From NCBI GenBank assembly GCA_964548905.1, contig CAZJTL010000243.1, forward strand, positions 1 to 6,546: a stretch of 6,546 nt of DNA, given 5' to 3'. Source of the DNA: CAZJTL01 sp964548905. GTDB taxonomy: Bacteria > Cyanobacteriota > Cyanobacteriia > Cyanobacteriales > Xenococcaceae. Below the pieces are notes generated by a model. It was not told the DNA's origin and did no database searches. It worked only from the letters and a program-made list of their open reading frames with translations. Below, piece by piece: positions 1 through 5,821 of this stretch. Each line of letters starts with the position of its first letter. The stretch's first letter is position 1. The position numbers and the translations under genes are program-made.

Positions 1-55
1 ACTCCTGTGACCCTTTCTTTACTATTATCAGATCATCCCGCAGGGATGCAACGCC
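1..55. mobile_element. Probable insertion-sequence end at the left edge
   Basis: The dynamin-like reading frame stops resembling its family abruptly at about base 55. Read on the minus strand, the foreign part begins GGCGTTGC and runs into a perfect inverted repeat (CATCCC at 34-39 and GGGATG at 43-48 around GCA). A sharp loss of homology plus a short terminal hairpin fits the end of an insertion sequence, and GGCGTTGC-like ends are remembered from cyanobacterial elements. No transposase is visible because the window ends here. It could instead be a deletion junction or another repeat. Confidence 0.35.
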
Positions 56-879
56 TTTTTGCCAATTAATTTTTCATCGATCGCATTGGTAACTTTGCTA
101 TAAATTGCACCATAGTTAGCAGCCATTTTCGCTAGTTCGGAAAATGTTTTTTCTAAATCTTGTTCGGCGGTAATTTCCCAAGCAGAAATTCTTTCAGTAA
201 TATAACGCTCAAATGCTTGTTTGAATGAATTATTAAAGGCTTCGCGTCGATCTTGACTGAGAAAATCTAAGAAACCTAAATCTGGCTGATAGCGAAGAAA
301 ATCTTCTTCAAAAGTGTTACCTAAATTGAGAACATATTCTCGAAATGAATTAGCTATCTCTTTTGCTTTACGATCGCGCGTATTTTTAATTTCATCGTCA
401 AAGCGATCGCGGATATCATTTAATTGTTGAAATTCTGGTTCGACGGAATCGATTTTCTCTTTTAATTGTTCTACTCCTTCTGCTAAGAGAGGAAGACGAC
501 GTTCGATCGCTTCATGAGTTTGGTTGTAAGCTTGTTTTGCTAAAGTTCTAGCTTGACGAAATTCTGCGATCGCTCTTTCTTGAGTTAAAAAGGTATTCAA
601 GGCTTTGGTAAATTCAGGAAAACCCGTTCCTTCTAAACTATCTTCTGGGTTTTTAATTCGTTTGCGTAATGCCATTAAGGAAGAAAGTTCAAATACTCTT
701 TCGTTGTAGATATTTTGTCCGTCTACTTGGCAATAATCAGTTAAATTAGAACGAAAAACATGTCTAATTTTTTGATGCGCTTTTTCCAATTCTTCTAAAT
801 TATCTGGATCGACTAATTCCTTACGAATTTCATCCCAAGCATTAATTAAAAAGAAATTAGTTAAGCTTCTTCCTTTGAT
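28..879 (-). pseudogene. Middle (G4, neck and trunk) fragment of the dynamin-like protein
   Basis: These codons continue the same frame directly after the amber codon. The first 30 carry the G4 segment, with FFLINAWD shortly after the stop and a DPDNLEELE helix. Then come the end of the GTPase head (YNERVFELSS), GTGFPEF, the helix starting ALNTFLTQERAIAE, and long charged helices of the neck and trunk. The last family-like residues are DEKLIGK. The final residues ALHPCGMI have no family character and come from the foreign DNA at the left edge. A TTG at 787-789 could formally start a 253-residue ORF, but it lies inside a conserved helix and has no supporting ribosome site, so independent translation is doubtful. 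Confidence 0.7.
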
Positions 880-1533
880 CTAGTTTTGTAGATAACGTTT
901 TTCATCTAAAGTGCAAGGTTGAACTGCCCGAAAGACAAACAAAATGGCATGACAGTTATTAATATAGCCAAGAGATAATTTATTTCTTGCTTCCGTATCA
1001 TTTAACCCAGGACTATCAATAATTTCGATGCCTTTTTCTAATAAAGGTAAAGGATATTCAACAACAGCGCGATCGACATCAGGAAAAGCTAATCGATCAT
1101 TTTGTTCGAGTCGCTTTGCTTCATCTGGATCGATCATATAGCGCTGTTTAAAGGTTTCAAAATCTAATTGCTCATGAGCTTTATCGTTGTTAAAATAAAC
1201 AGTGACTTTTTTTTCTGCACCATATTTCAAAACTGTCAGTAACGCCGTGCAAGGATTAACATCGCTAGGCAATAAATTCTCGCCAATAAGCGCATTAAGA
1301 AAAGTACTTTTACCTCGTTTCAAATCTCCCAATACTAATAGTCTAAATACGCCATTACGTAAGTTATTGCTAGCTACAGAAATATCTTCTATGCTGGTAT
1401 TTAAAGATAGCTTACCCGAACCAGAATCTCCTGCCAGTTCGGATTGCGTTAAAGTTTCCACAATTTTGCTCAAAGAATTAGCAATTTCATGGCGAGTAAT
1501 AGCTACTTTTTCTAAGTTGTTTAGAAAGGACAT
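880..1533 (-). CDS. N-terminal GTPase fragment of the dynamin-like protein
   Basis: This 217-residue piece is the translatable 5' part of the broken BDLP gene. It holds an N-terminal helical segment (about 1-60), the P-loop GDLKRGKSTFLNAL from residue 69, a switch I region with Thr96 and Thr100, and the G3 motif DSPGLND from 173. It ends at YLQN, so the G4 NAWD motif that gives guanine specificity is absent and the GTPase fold is incomplete. The ATG is preferred because the protein start MSFLNNLEKV leads straight into BDLP-like sequence; no clear Shine-Dalgarno sequence precedes it. A stable product is unlikely. Confidence 0.7.
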   Translation of the reverse strand: MSFLNNLEKVAITRHEIANSLSKIVETLTQSELAGDSGSGKLSLNTSIEDISVASNNLRNGVFRLLVLGDLKRGKSTFLNALIGENLLPSDVNPCTALLTVLKYGAEKKVTVYFNNDKAHEQLDFETFKQRYMIDPDEAKRLEQNDRLAFPDVDRAVVEYPLPLLEKGIEIIDSPGLNDTEARNKLSLGYINNCHAILFVFRAVQPCTLDEKRYLQN

Positions 1534-1546
1534 AATTTAAAGTCGA

Positions 1547-1612
1547 TTGTTAATTGTTCATGGTTCATTGCTTATAGCTATCAGCCGTCAGCAATTAGCT
1601 GATAACTGATTC
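1547..1612. repeat. Degenerate heptanucleotide repeats (STRR type) upstream of the dynamin gene
   Basis: Two adjoining tracts have a 7-base period. The first is TTGTTAA, TTGTTCA, TGGTTCA, TTGCTTA (1547-1574). The second is CTATCAG, CCGTCAG, CAATTAG, CTGATAA, CTGATTC (1578-1612). The second tract also forms an imperfect hairpin, arms 1576-1585 and 1598-1607 with one mismatch. Short tandem heptad repeats are known in heterocyst-forming cyanobacteria. The tract supplies the stop codon (1595-1597) of the hydrophobic minus-strand frame to its right. Confidence 0.6.
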
Positions 1613-1780
1613 AGGCGATCGCGTGCCTGGGAAAAAGAGATCTAAAAATAGATTGAAATAATGATGAACGAAAGCGATCGCTAAAATTGGCGATAGATAA
1701 ATTAACAGCCAAACTAATACTCCTGTTCTTGGCGATATACGTATGATGTGTTCAATTATTGATTGTTGTTGGTAACTAAA
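1595..1780 (-). pseudogene. Possible small membrane-protein frame without a normal start codon
   Basis: The minus strand is open for 61 codons between TAA at 1781-1783 and TAA at 1595-1597. The translation looks protein-like: a polar, glutamine-rich start, then RISPRTG, a hydrophobic stretch GVLVWLLIYLSPILAIAFV long enough to cross a membrane, then HHYFNLFLDLFFPG and a short tail encoded by the heptad repeat. The frame has no ATG, GTG or TTG; only ATA, ATT, ATC and one internal CTG could start it. ATT at 1754-1756 or an ATA at 1742-1744 that was once ATG are possibilities. It may be a gene whose start has decayed, a gene with a rare start, or chance. I do not recognise the family. It lies just upstream of the broken dynamin gene in the same direction. 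Confidence 0.3.
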
Positions 1781-1957
1781 TTATTGATATCGATCGCATC
1801 ATACAAAAACTTTAAATTTAGTTATTGATAAGATTTCGATCGAAGTTATAACTATAATTTTGGGATTAATATTACTAAGTGATTCCCTATTCAAATTGCA
1901 CAATATGCTTTTCCTTCTGCCTTTTCTCTACCTATCAATTAGATGTTGACCAGCTTA

Positions 1958-2044
1958 TTACTTGTCGCCATCGGTTTCTTCTAGAAATAGTTTATAAGCG
2001 ACGAAACCAACTATTGTTGCCATCAAACCATAGGTAAGCCACAT
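1958..2044 (-). CDS. Candidate 28-residue single-helix membrane peptide
   Basis: An ATG at 2042-2044 opens 28 codons ending in TAA. The peptide begins MWLTYGLMATIVGFVAYKLF and ends with an acidic tail EETDGDK. Residues 2-20 form one likely transmembrane helix, and the charge pattern (hydrophobic N-terminus, lysine then acids after the helix) resembles the many tiny subunits of cyanobacterial photosystem, cytochrome b6f and NDH-1 complexes. I could not match it to a named subunit such as PetG, PetL, PsbM or NdhP. An in-frame TAG at 2057-2059 limits upstream extension. There is no clear Shine-Dalgarno sequence, though an extended -10 element sits about 20 bases upstream. The small size means it could be chance. 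Confidence 0.4.
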   Translation of the reverse strand: MWLTYGLMATIVGFVAYKLFLEETDGDK

Positions 2045-2066
2045 ACAGTCTAAATTCTAAAAACTA

Positions 2067-2075
2067 ATTATCACA
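2067..2075 (-). promoter_or_regulatory. Possible extended -10 element for the 28-residue ORF
   Basis: On the minus strand the sequence reads TGTGATAAT, an extended -10 (TGn followed by GATAAT). It would start transcription near 2060, about 16 bases before the ATG. No good -35 hexamer is seen at the right spacing. In such AT-rich DNA a match of this quality can arise by chance. Confidence 0.2.
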
Positions 2076-2140
2076 AATTTTATAATCTCTAATGTAGATC
2101 GTTCCCAAAATCTTTAACAAAATAACAGCTTTAGAATTAG

Positions 2141-2154
2141 ACGAAACGTTTTGT
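2141..2154. promoter_or_regulatory. Near-perfect 14-bp palindrome upstream of the Uma2 gene
   Basis: ACGAAACGTTTTGT is symmetric about AAACGTTT, with one G:T mismatch per half. It lies about 75 bases before the Uma2 start codon and could be a regulator site. No known operator is recognised. Confidence 0.2.
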
Positions 2155-2227
2155 GTATTTAAGATTGCTTGAAAATTTATTGAATAATTTACTGCTAGAC
2201 TAAATTTAGAATCAACCAACAGCAAAG

Positions 2228-2809
2228 ATGGATGCTTTAATCCTCAACATCAGTCCTACCATTGAGCTAACCGACAAGCAGTTTTATCAATTGTGTCAGA
2301 ATAATCGGGAACTGCGATTAGAACGTACTGCTACAGGAGAATTGACGATTATGCCTCCGACTGGATGGAAAAGCGGAAATCGCAATTCTAAGCTTACTGC
2401 ACAATTAGAAATTTGGGCAGATGCAGATGGTACGGGATTAGCTTTCGACTCTTCTACTGGTTTTAAACTTCCTAACGGTGCAGATCGTTCTCCTGATGCT
2501 GCTTGGGTAAAAAAAGCAAGAATAGAAGCGATCGATGCCGATCCTGACAAATTTTTGCCTTTAGCTCCCGATTTTGCTGTAGAATTACGTTCTGCCTCCG
2601 ATAGTTTAGAAAGACTACAACAAAAAATGCAGGAGTATCGAGACTGTGGTGTCAGTTTGGGTTGGTTAATCGATCCTCAAAATCAACGAGTAGAAATTTA
2701 TCGTCCAGGTAGAGAAGTTGAAATTCTAGCATCTCCTACCAACTTGTCTGGAGAAAATGTATTACCTGGATTTATACTCGATCTAAAGCAAATTTTGACT
2801 TTTCCCTAA
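2228..2809 (+). CDS. Uma2 family (DUF820) PD-(D/E)XK nuclease-like protein
   Basis: This 193-residue protein has the layout of the Uma2 family, which is strongly expanded in cyanobacteria and predicted to have a restriction-endonuclease-like fold. An N-terminal region with LTDKQFYQLCQNNRELRLER and a GELTIMPPTGW strand (38-47) is followed by the usual helix. The core then has FKLPNGADRSPDAAWV (acid D90), APDFAVELRSASDSL (acid E119, R121 where the motif lysine often sits), and LQQKMQEYRDCGVSLGWLIDP with the conserved K133. It ends with VEIYRPG and the LSGENVLPGFILDL tail typical of the family. Length is normal and it appears intact. Cellular role and DNA target are unknown for most members; many are scattered, possibly mobile-element-linked genes. 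It stands alone, converges on gpgS with a 21-base gap, and contains no HIP1 octamer. Confidence 0.9.
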   Translation: MDALILNISPTIELTDKQFYQLCQNNRELRLERTATGELTIMPPTGWKSGNRNSKLTAQLEIWADADGTGLAFDSSTGFKLPNGADRSPDAAWVKKARIEAIDADPDKFLPLAPDFAVELRSASDSLERLQQKMQEYRDCGVSLGWLIDPQNQRVEIYRPGREVEILASPTNLSGENVLPGFILDLKQILTFP

Positions 2810-2830
2810 GACTTCCTGCACTAATGTATT

Positions 2831-4075
2831 TCAAGCCGAAACTGCTGCTTGAGAAGTAAACTGTTGCGCTTTCGCTTCATTGGTGTCAGCAATGACTGCA
2901 TTCCTGAGTTGTTCGCGCAGATCGGGCATAACGGCTAAAGCCCTTGTCCAGTCTGGAATTTGAGCGCCCGATGGATCGCAGAAATATTGCTCTCCCGCTT
3001 CGGAAATAACCTCAGCAAAAATTTCGGTAGTTACTTCTTCTTGATGGCGATCGTACTGTAAGTTATTGAAACGAGAATCGACGAAATATTGACGGGTATA
3101 ATTTTGCGCTTCCCGACGATATTTGACGCGCAAAGCATGAAGATGATCTCTGGATAAAATTACATTTTCAGTTTCAGTTAATGTTCGCAGAATCGAGCGA
3201 AAGATATCTCTACACATTTTTCGCAATCCCTCATTATTAGATTTACCCAGAGATTGATGTTTGTGTTCAAAAATACCTAAGTCTGTTTGAGAAATTCTTT
3301 TTAAAGCAACGTTGCGATATACTTCTGCTAACAAACCAATTTCTAAACCCCAATTACCAGGAATGCGAGTATTGAGAGCAAGATCGTTGGTAAGAGCGAA
3401 TTCACCAGACAGAGAGTAACGATAAGCGCTAAGGTAACGCAGATAGTCCTTGTTACCAAACATATCTGTCAATGCCGAGAGTAACGGATTGATAAAGAGA
3501 CGAACCACTCTACCATTCAAATTGCGAGGATAGTCTCCTAAGCGGGCATAGTAAGCTTTATTAAAAGCAATCCCAAATTCTTTTTCCAAAAGGGGATAGA
3601 GAAGTTTGAGTGGATAGGAACGATCGTAGGTAGTAATATCGGCATCGTGAATGGCGATCGCTTCTGCTTCTAGAGTTGCTAACCCCAATCCCAACCAAAC
3701 TGCTTTACCCTTGCCTTTAAATTTAAATAAATCTAAATCGCGATCGCGCAACCGATCTAAAATACTAATCACTCTTTTACCATTTTCCCAAATCACTAGA
3801 GTAGGTTGGAGTAAAGAATCAAAAAAGCCTACAGCTTGAGCATATTGTTGAGGGGTATCAGCATATAAGCTGACAATGATAGTTTTAATAAAAGAACAAT
3901 CTCGCAGACAATCTCGAATTCTTGTTAGTGCTGGTCGTTCTAATTCTTCATACAAAGCTGGAATGATGACTGCGGTTGGCGATCGCTCGCTCAAACCAAT
4001 CATTTGAGTTTCCAGTAAATCTAGATCGCAGCCAAAATCGTGAATAGTAGTAATTAACTCTTGCTTATAATCCAT
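2831..4075 (-). CDS. gpgS: Glucosyl-3-phosphoglycerate synthase (GT81 family)
   Basis: This 414-residue GT-A glycosyltransferase transfers glucose from an NDP-glucose donor to 3-phosphoglycerate, giving glucosyl-3-phosphoglycerate. A phosphatase (GpgP) then converts this to the compatible solute glucosylglycerate. Visible family marks in order are the N-terminal nucleotide-binding strand AVIIPALYEE (35-44), KGKGKA (120-125) in the donor site, and the metal-binding DxD as HDADI (143-147). After these come GRVVRLFINPLLSAL (188-202), YSLSGEFAL (220-228), NWGLEIGLLAEVY (241-253) and LGIFEHKHQ (266-274), matching in order the GRV..PLL, PLSGEYA, YGVEIGLL and LG..H blocks remembered from mycobacterial GpgS. 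The C-terminal 130 residues are a helical tail, longer than in the mycobacterial enzyme. The ATG is the only start fitting the N-terminus. No gpgP neighbour is present. In cyanobacteria glucosylglycerate has been linked to nitrogen limitation and salt. A related GT2-type enzyme is the main alternative. Confidence 0.85.
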   Translation of the reverse strand: MDYKQELITTIHDFGCDLDLLETQMIGLSERSPTAVIIPALYEELERPALTRIRDCLRDCSFIKTIIVSLYADTPQQYAQAVGFFDSLLQPTLVIWENGKRVISILDRLRDRDLDLFKFKGKGKAVWLGLGLATLEAEAIAIHDADITTYDRSYPLKLLYPLLEKEFGIAFNKAYYARLGDYPRNLNGRVVRLFINPLLSALTDMFGNKDYLRYLSAYRYSLSGEFALTNDLALNTRIPGNWGLEIGLLAEVYRNVALKRISQTDLGIFEHKHQSLGKSNNEGLRKMCRDIFRSILRTLTETENVILSRDHLHALRVKYRREAQNYTRQYFVDSRFNNLQYDRHQEEVTTEIFAEVISEAGEQYFCDPSGAQIPDWTRALAVMPDLREQLRNAVIADTNEAKAQQFTSQAAVSA

Positions 4076-4109
4076 TTAGTTAAGACCATTAATTGTTTTA
4101 AAATTTAGC

Positions 4110-4153
4110 GATTGCTTTTTATTAATGATTATGAAGTAAAGATAAAAGCAATC
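4110..4153. promoter_or_regulatory. Perfect 10-bp inverted repeat in the gpgS/cobA-hemD divergent region
   Basis: GATTGCTTTT (4110-4119) and AAAAGCAATC (4144-4153) are exact reverse complements separated by 24 bases. The right arm coincides with the predicted gpgS transcription start, so the gpgS leader could begin with a hairpin. Alternatively the arms could be two half-sites for a regulator acting on both genes. It does not match a cobalamin riboswitch core. Confidence 0.4.
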
Positions 4154-4158
4154 TCGTC

Positions 4159-4187
4159 AGTATAGATACATTTACGACGAAAATCAA
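4159..4187 (-). promoter_or_regulatory. Sigma-70-type promoter of gpgS
   Basis: On the minus strand TTGATT (4182-4187) and TATACT (4159-4164) are separated by exactly 17 bases, a good match to the housekeeping consensus. Transcription would start near 4152, leaving a leader of about 75 bases before the gpgS ATG. The -35 lies only 13 bases from the CobA-HemD start codon, so the two divergent transcription units share this region. Inferred from sequence only. Confidence 0.5.
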
Positions 4188-4199
4188 AAATTCAAACTC

Positions 4200-5741
4200 A
4201 TGTCAGCAAGCGGAAAAGTTTATTTAGTGGGTGCGGGACCGGGAAATCCTGCTTATTTAACTTTACGAGGAAAACAATTACTTTCAGTAGCAGAAATATT
4301 AATTTATGATGCTTTAGTCGATCTGCAACTGTTGCAATTAGTACCTGCTGATTGCTTGCAAATTTGCGTAGGCAAAAGAGGCGGTCGAGTTAGTACTTCC
4401 CAAACCGAGATCGATCGACTACTGGTAAGCTATTGTTTACAAGGCAAACAGGTAATTAGACTCAAAAGTGGCGATCCTTTTATATTTGGTCGCGCTAACT
4501 CTGAGATTGAGGCTTTGACCGAAGCTGGTTGCGCCTATGAAGTCATTCCAGGTATTTCTTCAGCTACAGCAGCACCGTTACTAGCAGGCATTCCTCTCAC
4601 CGATCGCCTAGTAAGTAGTTGTTTTGTCGTACTTAGCGCTCACGACCCAAAAATAATCGATTGGGAAGCAATAGCGAGGATCGATACTGTGGTAATTTTA
4701 ATGGGAGGAAGTTCGCTAGAAGAAATAACTCAGCATTTGCTAAACTTTGGGCGATCGCCTGAAGAACCGATCGCGATTATTCGTAACTGCTCTCGCCCAG
4801 AACAACAAATTTGGTTCGGGACGCTGACAACTATAGTATCGCAAACCGCTAGTGTTTCCCTTTCTCCTGCTGTAATTGTAATTGGTAAAGTTGTGGAACT
4901 TGGTAAACAATTAGACAATCGACAAACAGTACTTCCCCTGCAAGGAAAAACCGTCTTGGTAACTCGTGCGGCGGAACAATCGAGTCAATTTACTAATCTC
5001 TTGCAACAACAAGGCGCAACGGCGATCGAAATGCCTGCTTTAGAAATTACTGTACCTTCAAGTTGGGAAGGATTAGATCGGGCGATCGCGGTTTTGCCAG
5101 ATTTTGACTGGTTAATTCTCACTTCTGCCAATGCCGTCGAATATTTTTGCGATCGCCTAGCGAATTTGGGTAAGGATGTTCGCACTCTAGCAGGAGTAAA
5201 AATTGCTGTAGTCGGCAAAAAAACAGCAGCAACTCTCAAAAAATATCATCTCCAACCGGATTTTATTCCACCCAATTTTGTCGCCGATTCTTTAGTCGAA
5301 AACTTTCCAGAATCCTTACCAGGTAAAAAAATTCTCTTTCCTCGCGTGGAAACTGGTGGAAGAGAAATTCTGGTTCGAGAATTAACCAACAGTGGCGCAG
5401 AAGTAGTAGAAGTCGCCGCCTATCAATCCAAATGCCCCGATCGCATCGATCCAATTGCAGGAAAAGCGATTCAGCAAAGACAAATCGATATTATTACCTT
5501 TGCTAGTTCTAAAACCGTCCGTAATTTCGTCCAATTACTCGAACAATTATTAAAAGACGATCCCAATAATAATCTTCAATCCTTGCTCGATAATGTTTGT
5601 ATCGCATCGATCGGTCCCCAAACCTCTCAAACCTGTCAAGAATTGCTAGGAAGAGTAGATTTAGAAGCTCAAGAATATACTTTAGAGGGATTAACTGAGG
5701 CGATCGTCAGCTATTACAAGGGGTTAGGGGTTAGGGATTAG
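4200..5741 (+). CDS. cobA-hemD: Uroporphyrinogen-III C-methyltransferase / uroporphyrinogen-III synthase fusion (CobA-HemD)
   Basis: This 513-residue cytoplasmic protein joins two tetrapyrrole enzymes. Residues 5-235 are the SAM-dependent methyltransferase (SUMT), which converts uroporphyrinogen III to precorrin-2 for siroheme and cobalamin. It has VYLVGAGPGNPAYLT (7-21), the RLKSGDPFIFGR loop (87-98), VIPGISSATAAPLLAGIPLT (115-134) and VVILMGG (164-170). Residues 248-505 are HemD, which closes and rearranges hydroxymethylbilane into uroporphyrinogen III. It has VLVTRA (252-257), LTSANAVEYF (307-316), ILFPR (378-382), TFASSKTVRNF (433-443), IGPQTS (471-476) and YTLEGLTEAI (493-502). Such fusions occur in several bacterial groups. 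The ATG precedes the first SUMT strand directly; no Shine-Dalgarno is evident. The last residues, KGLGVRD and the TAG stop, are encoded by a heptad repeat, so the natural C-terminus was probably overwritten, without touching either domain. Confidence 0.93.
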   Translation: MSASGKVYLVGAGPGNPAYLTLRGKQLLSVAEILIYDALVDLQLLQLVPADCLQICVGKRGGRVSTSQTEIDRLLVSYCLQGKQVIRLKSGDPFIFGRANSEIEALTEAGCAYEVIPGISSATAAPLLAGIPLTDRLVSSCFVVLSAHDPKIIDWEAIARIDTVVILMGGSSLEEITQHLLNFGRSPEEPIAIIRNCSRPEQQIWFGTLTTIVSQTASVSLSPAVIVIGKVVELGKQLDNRQTVLPLQGKTVLVTRAAEQSSQFTNLLQQQGATAIEMPALEITVPSSWEGLDRAIAVLPDFDWLILTSANAVEYFCDRLANLGKDVRTLAGVKIAVVGKKTAATLKKYHLQPDFIPPNFVADSLVENFPESLPGKKILFPRVETGGREILVRELTNSGAEVVEVAAYQSKCPDRIDPIAGKAIQQRQIDIITFASSKTVRNFVQLLEQLLKDDPNNNLQSLLDNVCIASIGPQTSQTCQELLGRVDLEAQEYTLEGLTEAIVSYYKGLGVRD

Positions 5742-5793
5742 GGGTTAGGGATTAGAAAGGGTGTAGGGTGTAGGATGTAGGGCATAGGGGAAA
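5720..5793. repeat. Heptanucleotide tandem repeat (GGGGTTA/GGGATTA, then GGGTGTA)
   Basis: Five consecutive heptads read GGGGTTA, GGGGTTA, GGGATTA, GGGGTTA, GGGATTA (5720-5754). After GAAA a second run reads GGGTGTA, GGGTGTA, GGATGTA, GGGCATA, GGGGAAA (5759-5793). This is the STRR class of short tandem repeats. The first run overlaps the last codons of cobA-hemD and provides its stop. Because 7 is not a multiple of 3 and the unit contains TAG across its junction, translation entering in any frame stops within about three units. Confidence 0.85.
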
Positions 5794-5821
5794 GCAGGAA
5801 GCACCAATCTCATTAACCCGT

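Larger units (their letters stand above)
28..1533 (-). pseudogene. Bacterial dynamin-like protein (BDLP) gene, interrupted and truncated
   Basis: One reading frame of 502 codons runs from an ATG at 1531-1533 to a TGA at 28-30, broken only by a TAG at 880-882. Both halves and the 30 codons between the TAG and base 790 read as a BDLP, a large membrane-remodelling GTPase like Nostoc punctiforme BDLP1. The G1 motif GDLKRGKST is at residues 69-77, switch threonines are in NPCTALLT (93-100), and G3 DSPG is at 173-176. The G4-like NAWD (231-234) lies after the amber codon. Neck/trunk helices follow, including VEPEFQQL and FLRYQPDL. BDLP1 is remembered as about 690 residues, so roughly the last 190 are missing: the hydrophobic membrane-binding paddle and the returning trunk helices. 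Even with readthrough of the TAG the product could not bind membrane in the known way. The amber could be a sequencing error; the C-terminal loss could not. Confidence 0.85.
1534..2227. other. Gene-poor region between the dynamin remnant and the Uma2 gene
   Basis: This 694-base AT-rich stretch has no ORF over about 60 codons. It holds the heptad repeats, the 61-codon startless frame and the 28-codon ORF listed separately. Between the two small frames (1784-1957) I see only AT-rich sequence and a weak heptad pair CCTTCTG, CCTTTTC (1913-1926). From 2045 to 2227 there is AT-rich sequence that must carry the promoter of the Uma2 gene, but I could not identify a convincing -35/-10 pair for it. No RNA gene was recognised. 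Confidence 0.5.

Noticed and set aside
1202..1540. Plus-strand 112-codon ORF opposite the dynamin GTPase head
   Set aside because: It is antisense to a clearly conserved GTPase sequence and its translation has no recognisable domain.
1611..1712. 33-residue minus-strand ORF from TTG, preceded by AGGAG at 8 bases spacing
   Set aside because: The ribosome site is good, but the peptide is a serine/arginine/phenylalanine mix with no domain and overlaps the better hydrophobic frame. Not enough to call a gene.
2296..2550. Minus-strand 84-codon ORF inside the Uma2 gene
   Set aside because: Antisense to the conserved nuclease core; no protein features of its own.
4076..4199. Cobalamin or other riboswitch upstream of cobA-hemD
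   Set aside because: The whole spacer is 124 bases, AT-rich, and lacks the conserved cobalamin-aptamer core; only an inverted repeat is present.
4730..5454. Three minus-strand ORFs of 62-84 codons inside cobA-hemD
   Set aside because: All are shadows of conserved SUMT/HemD coding sequence in the opposite direction.
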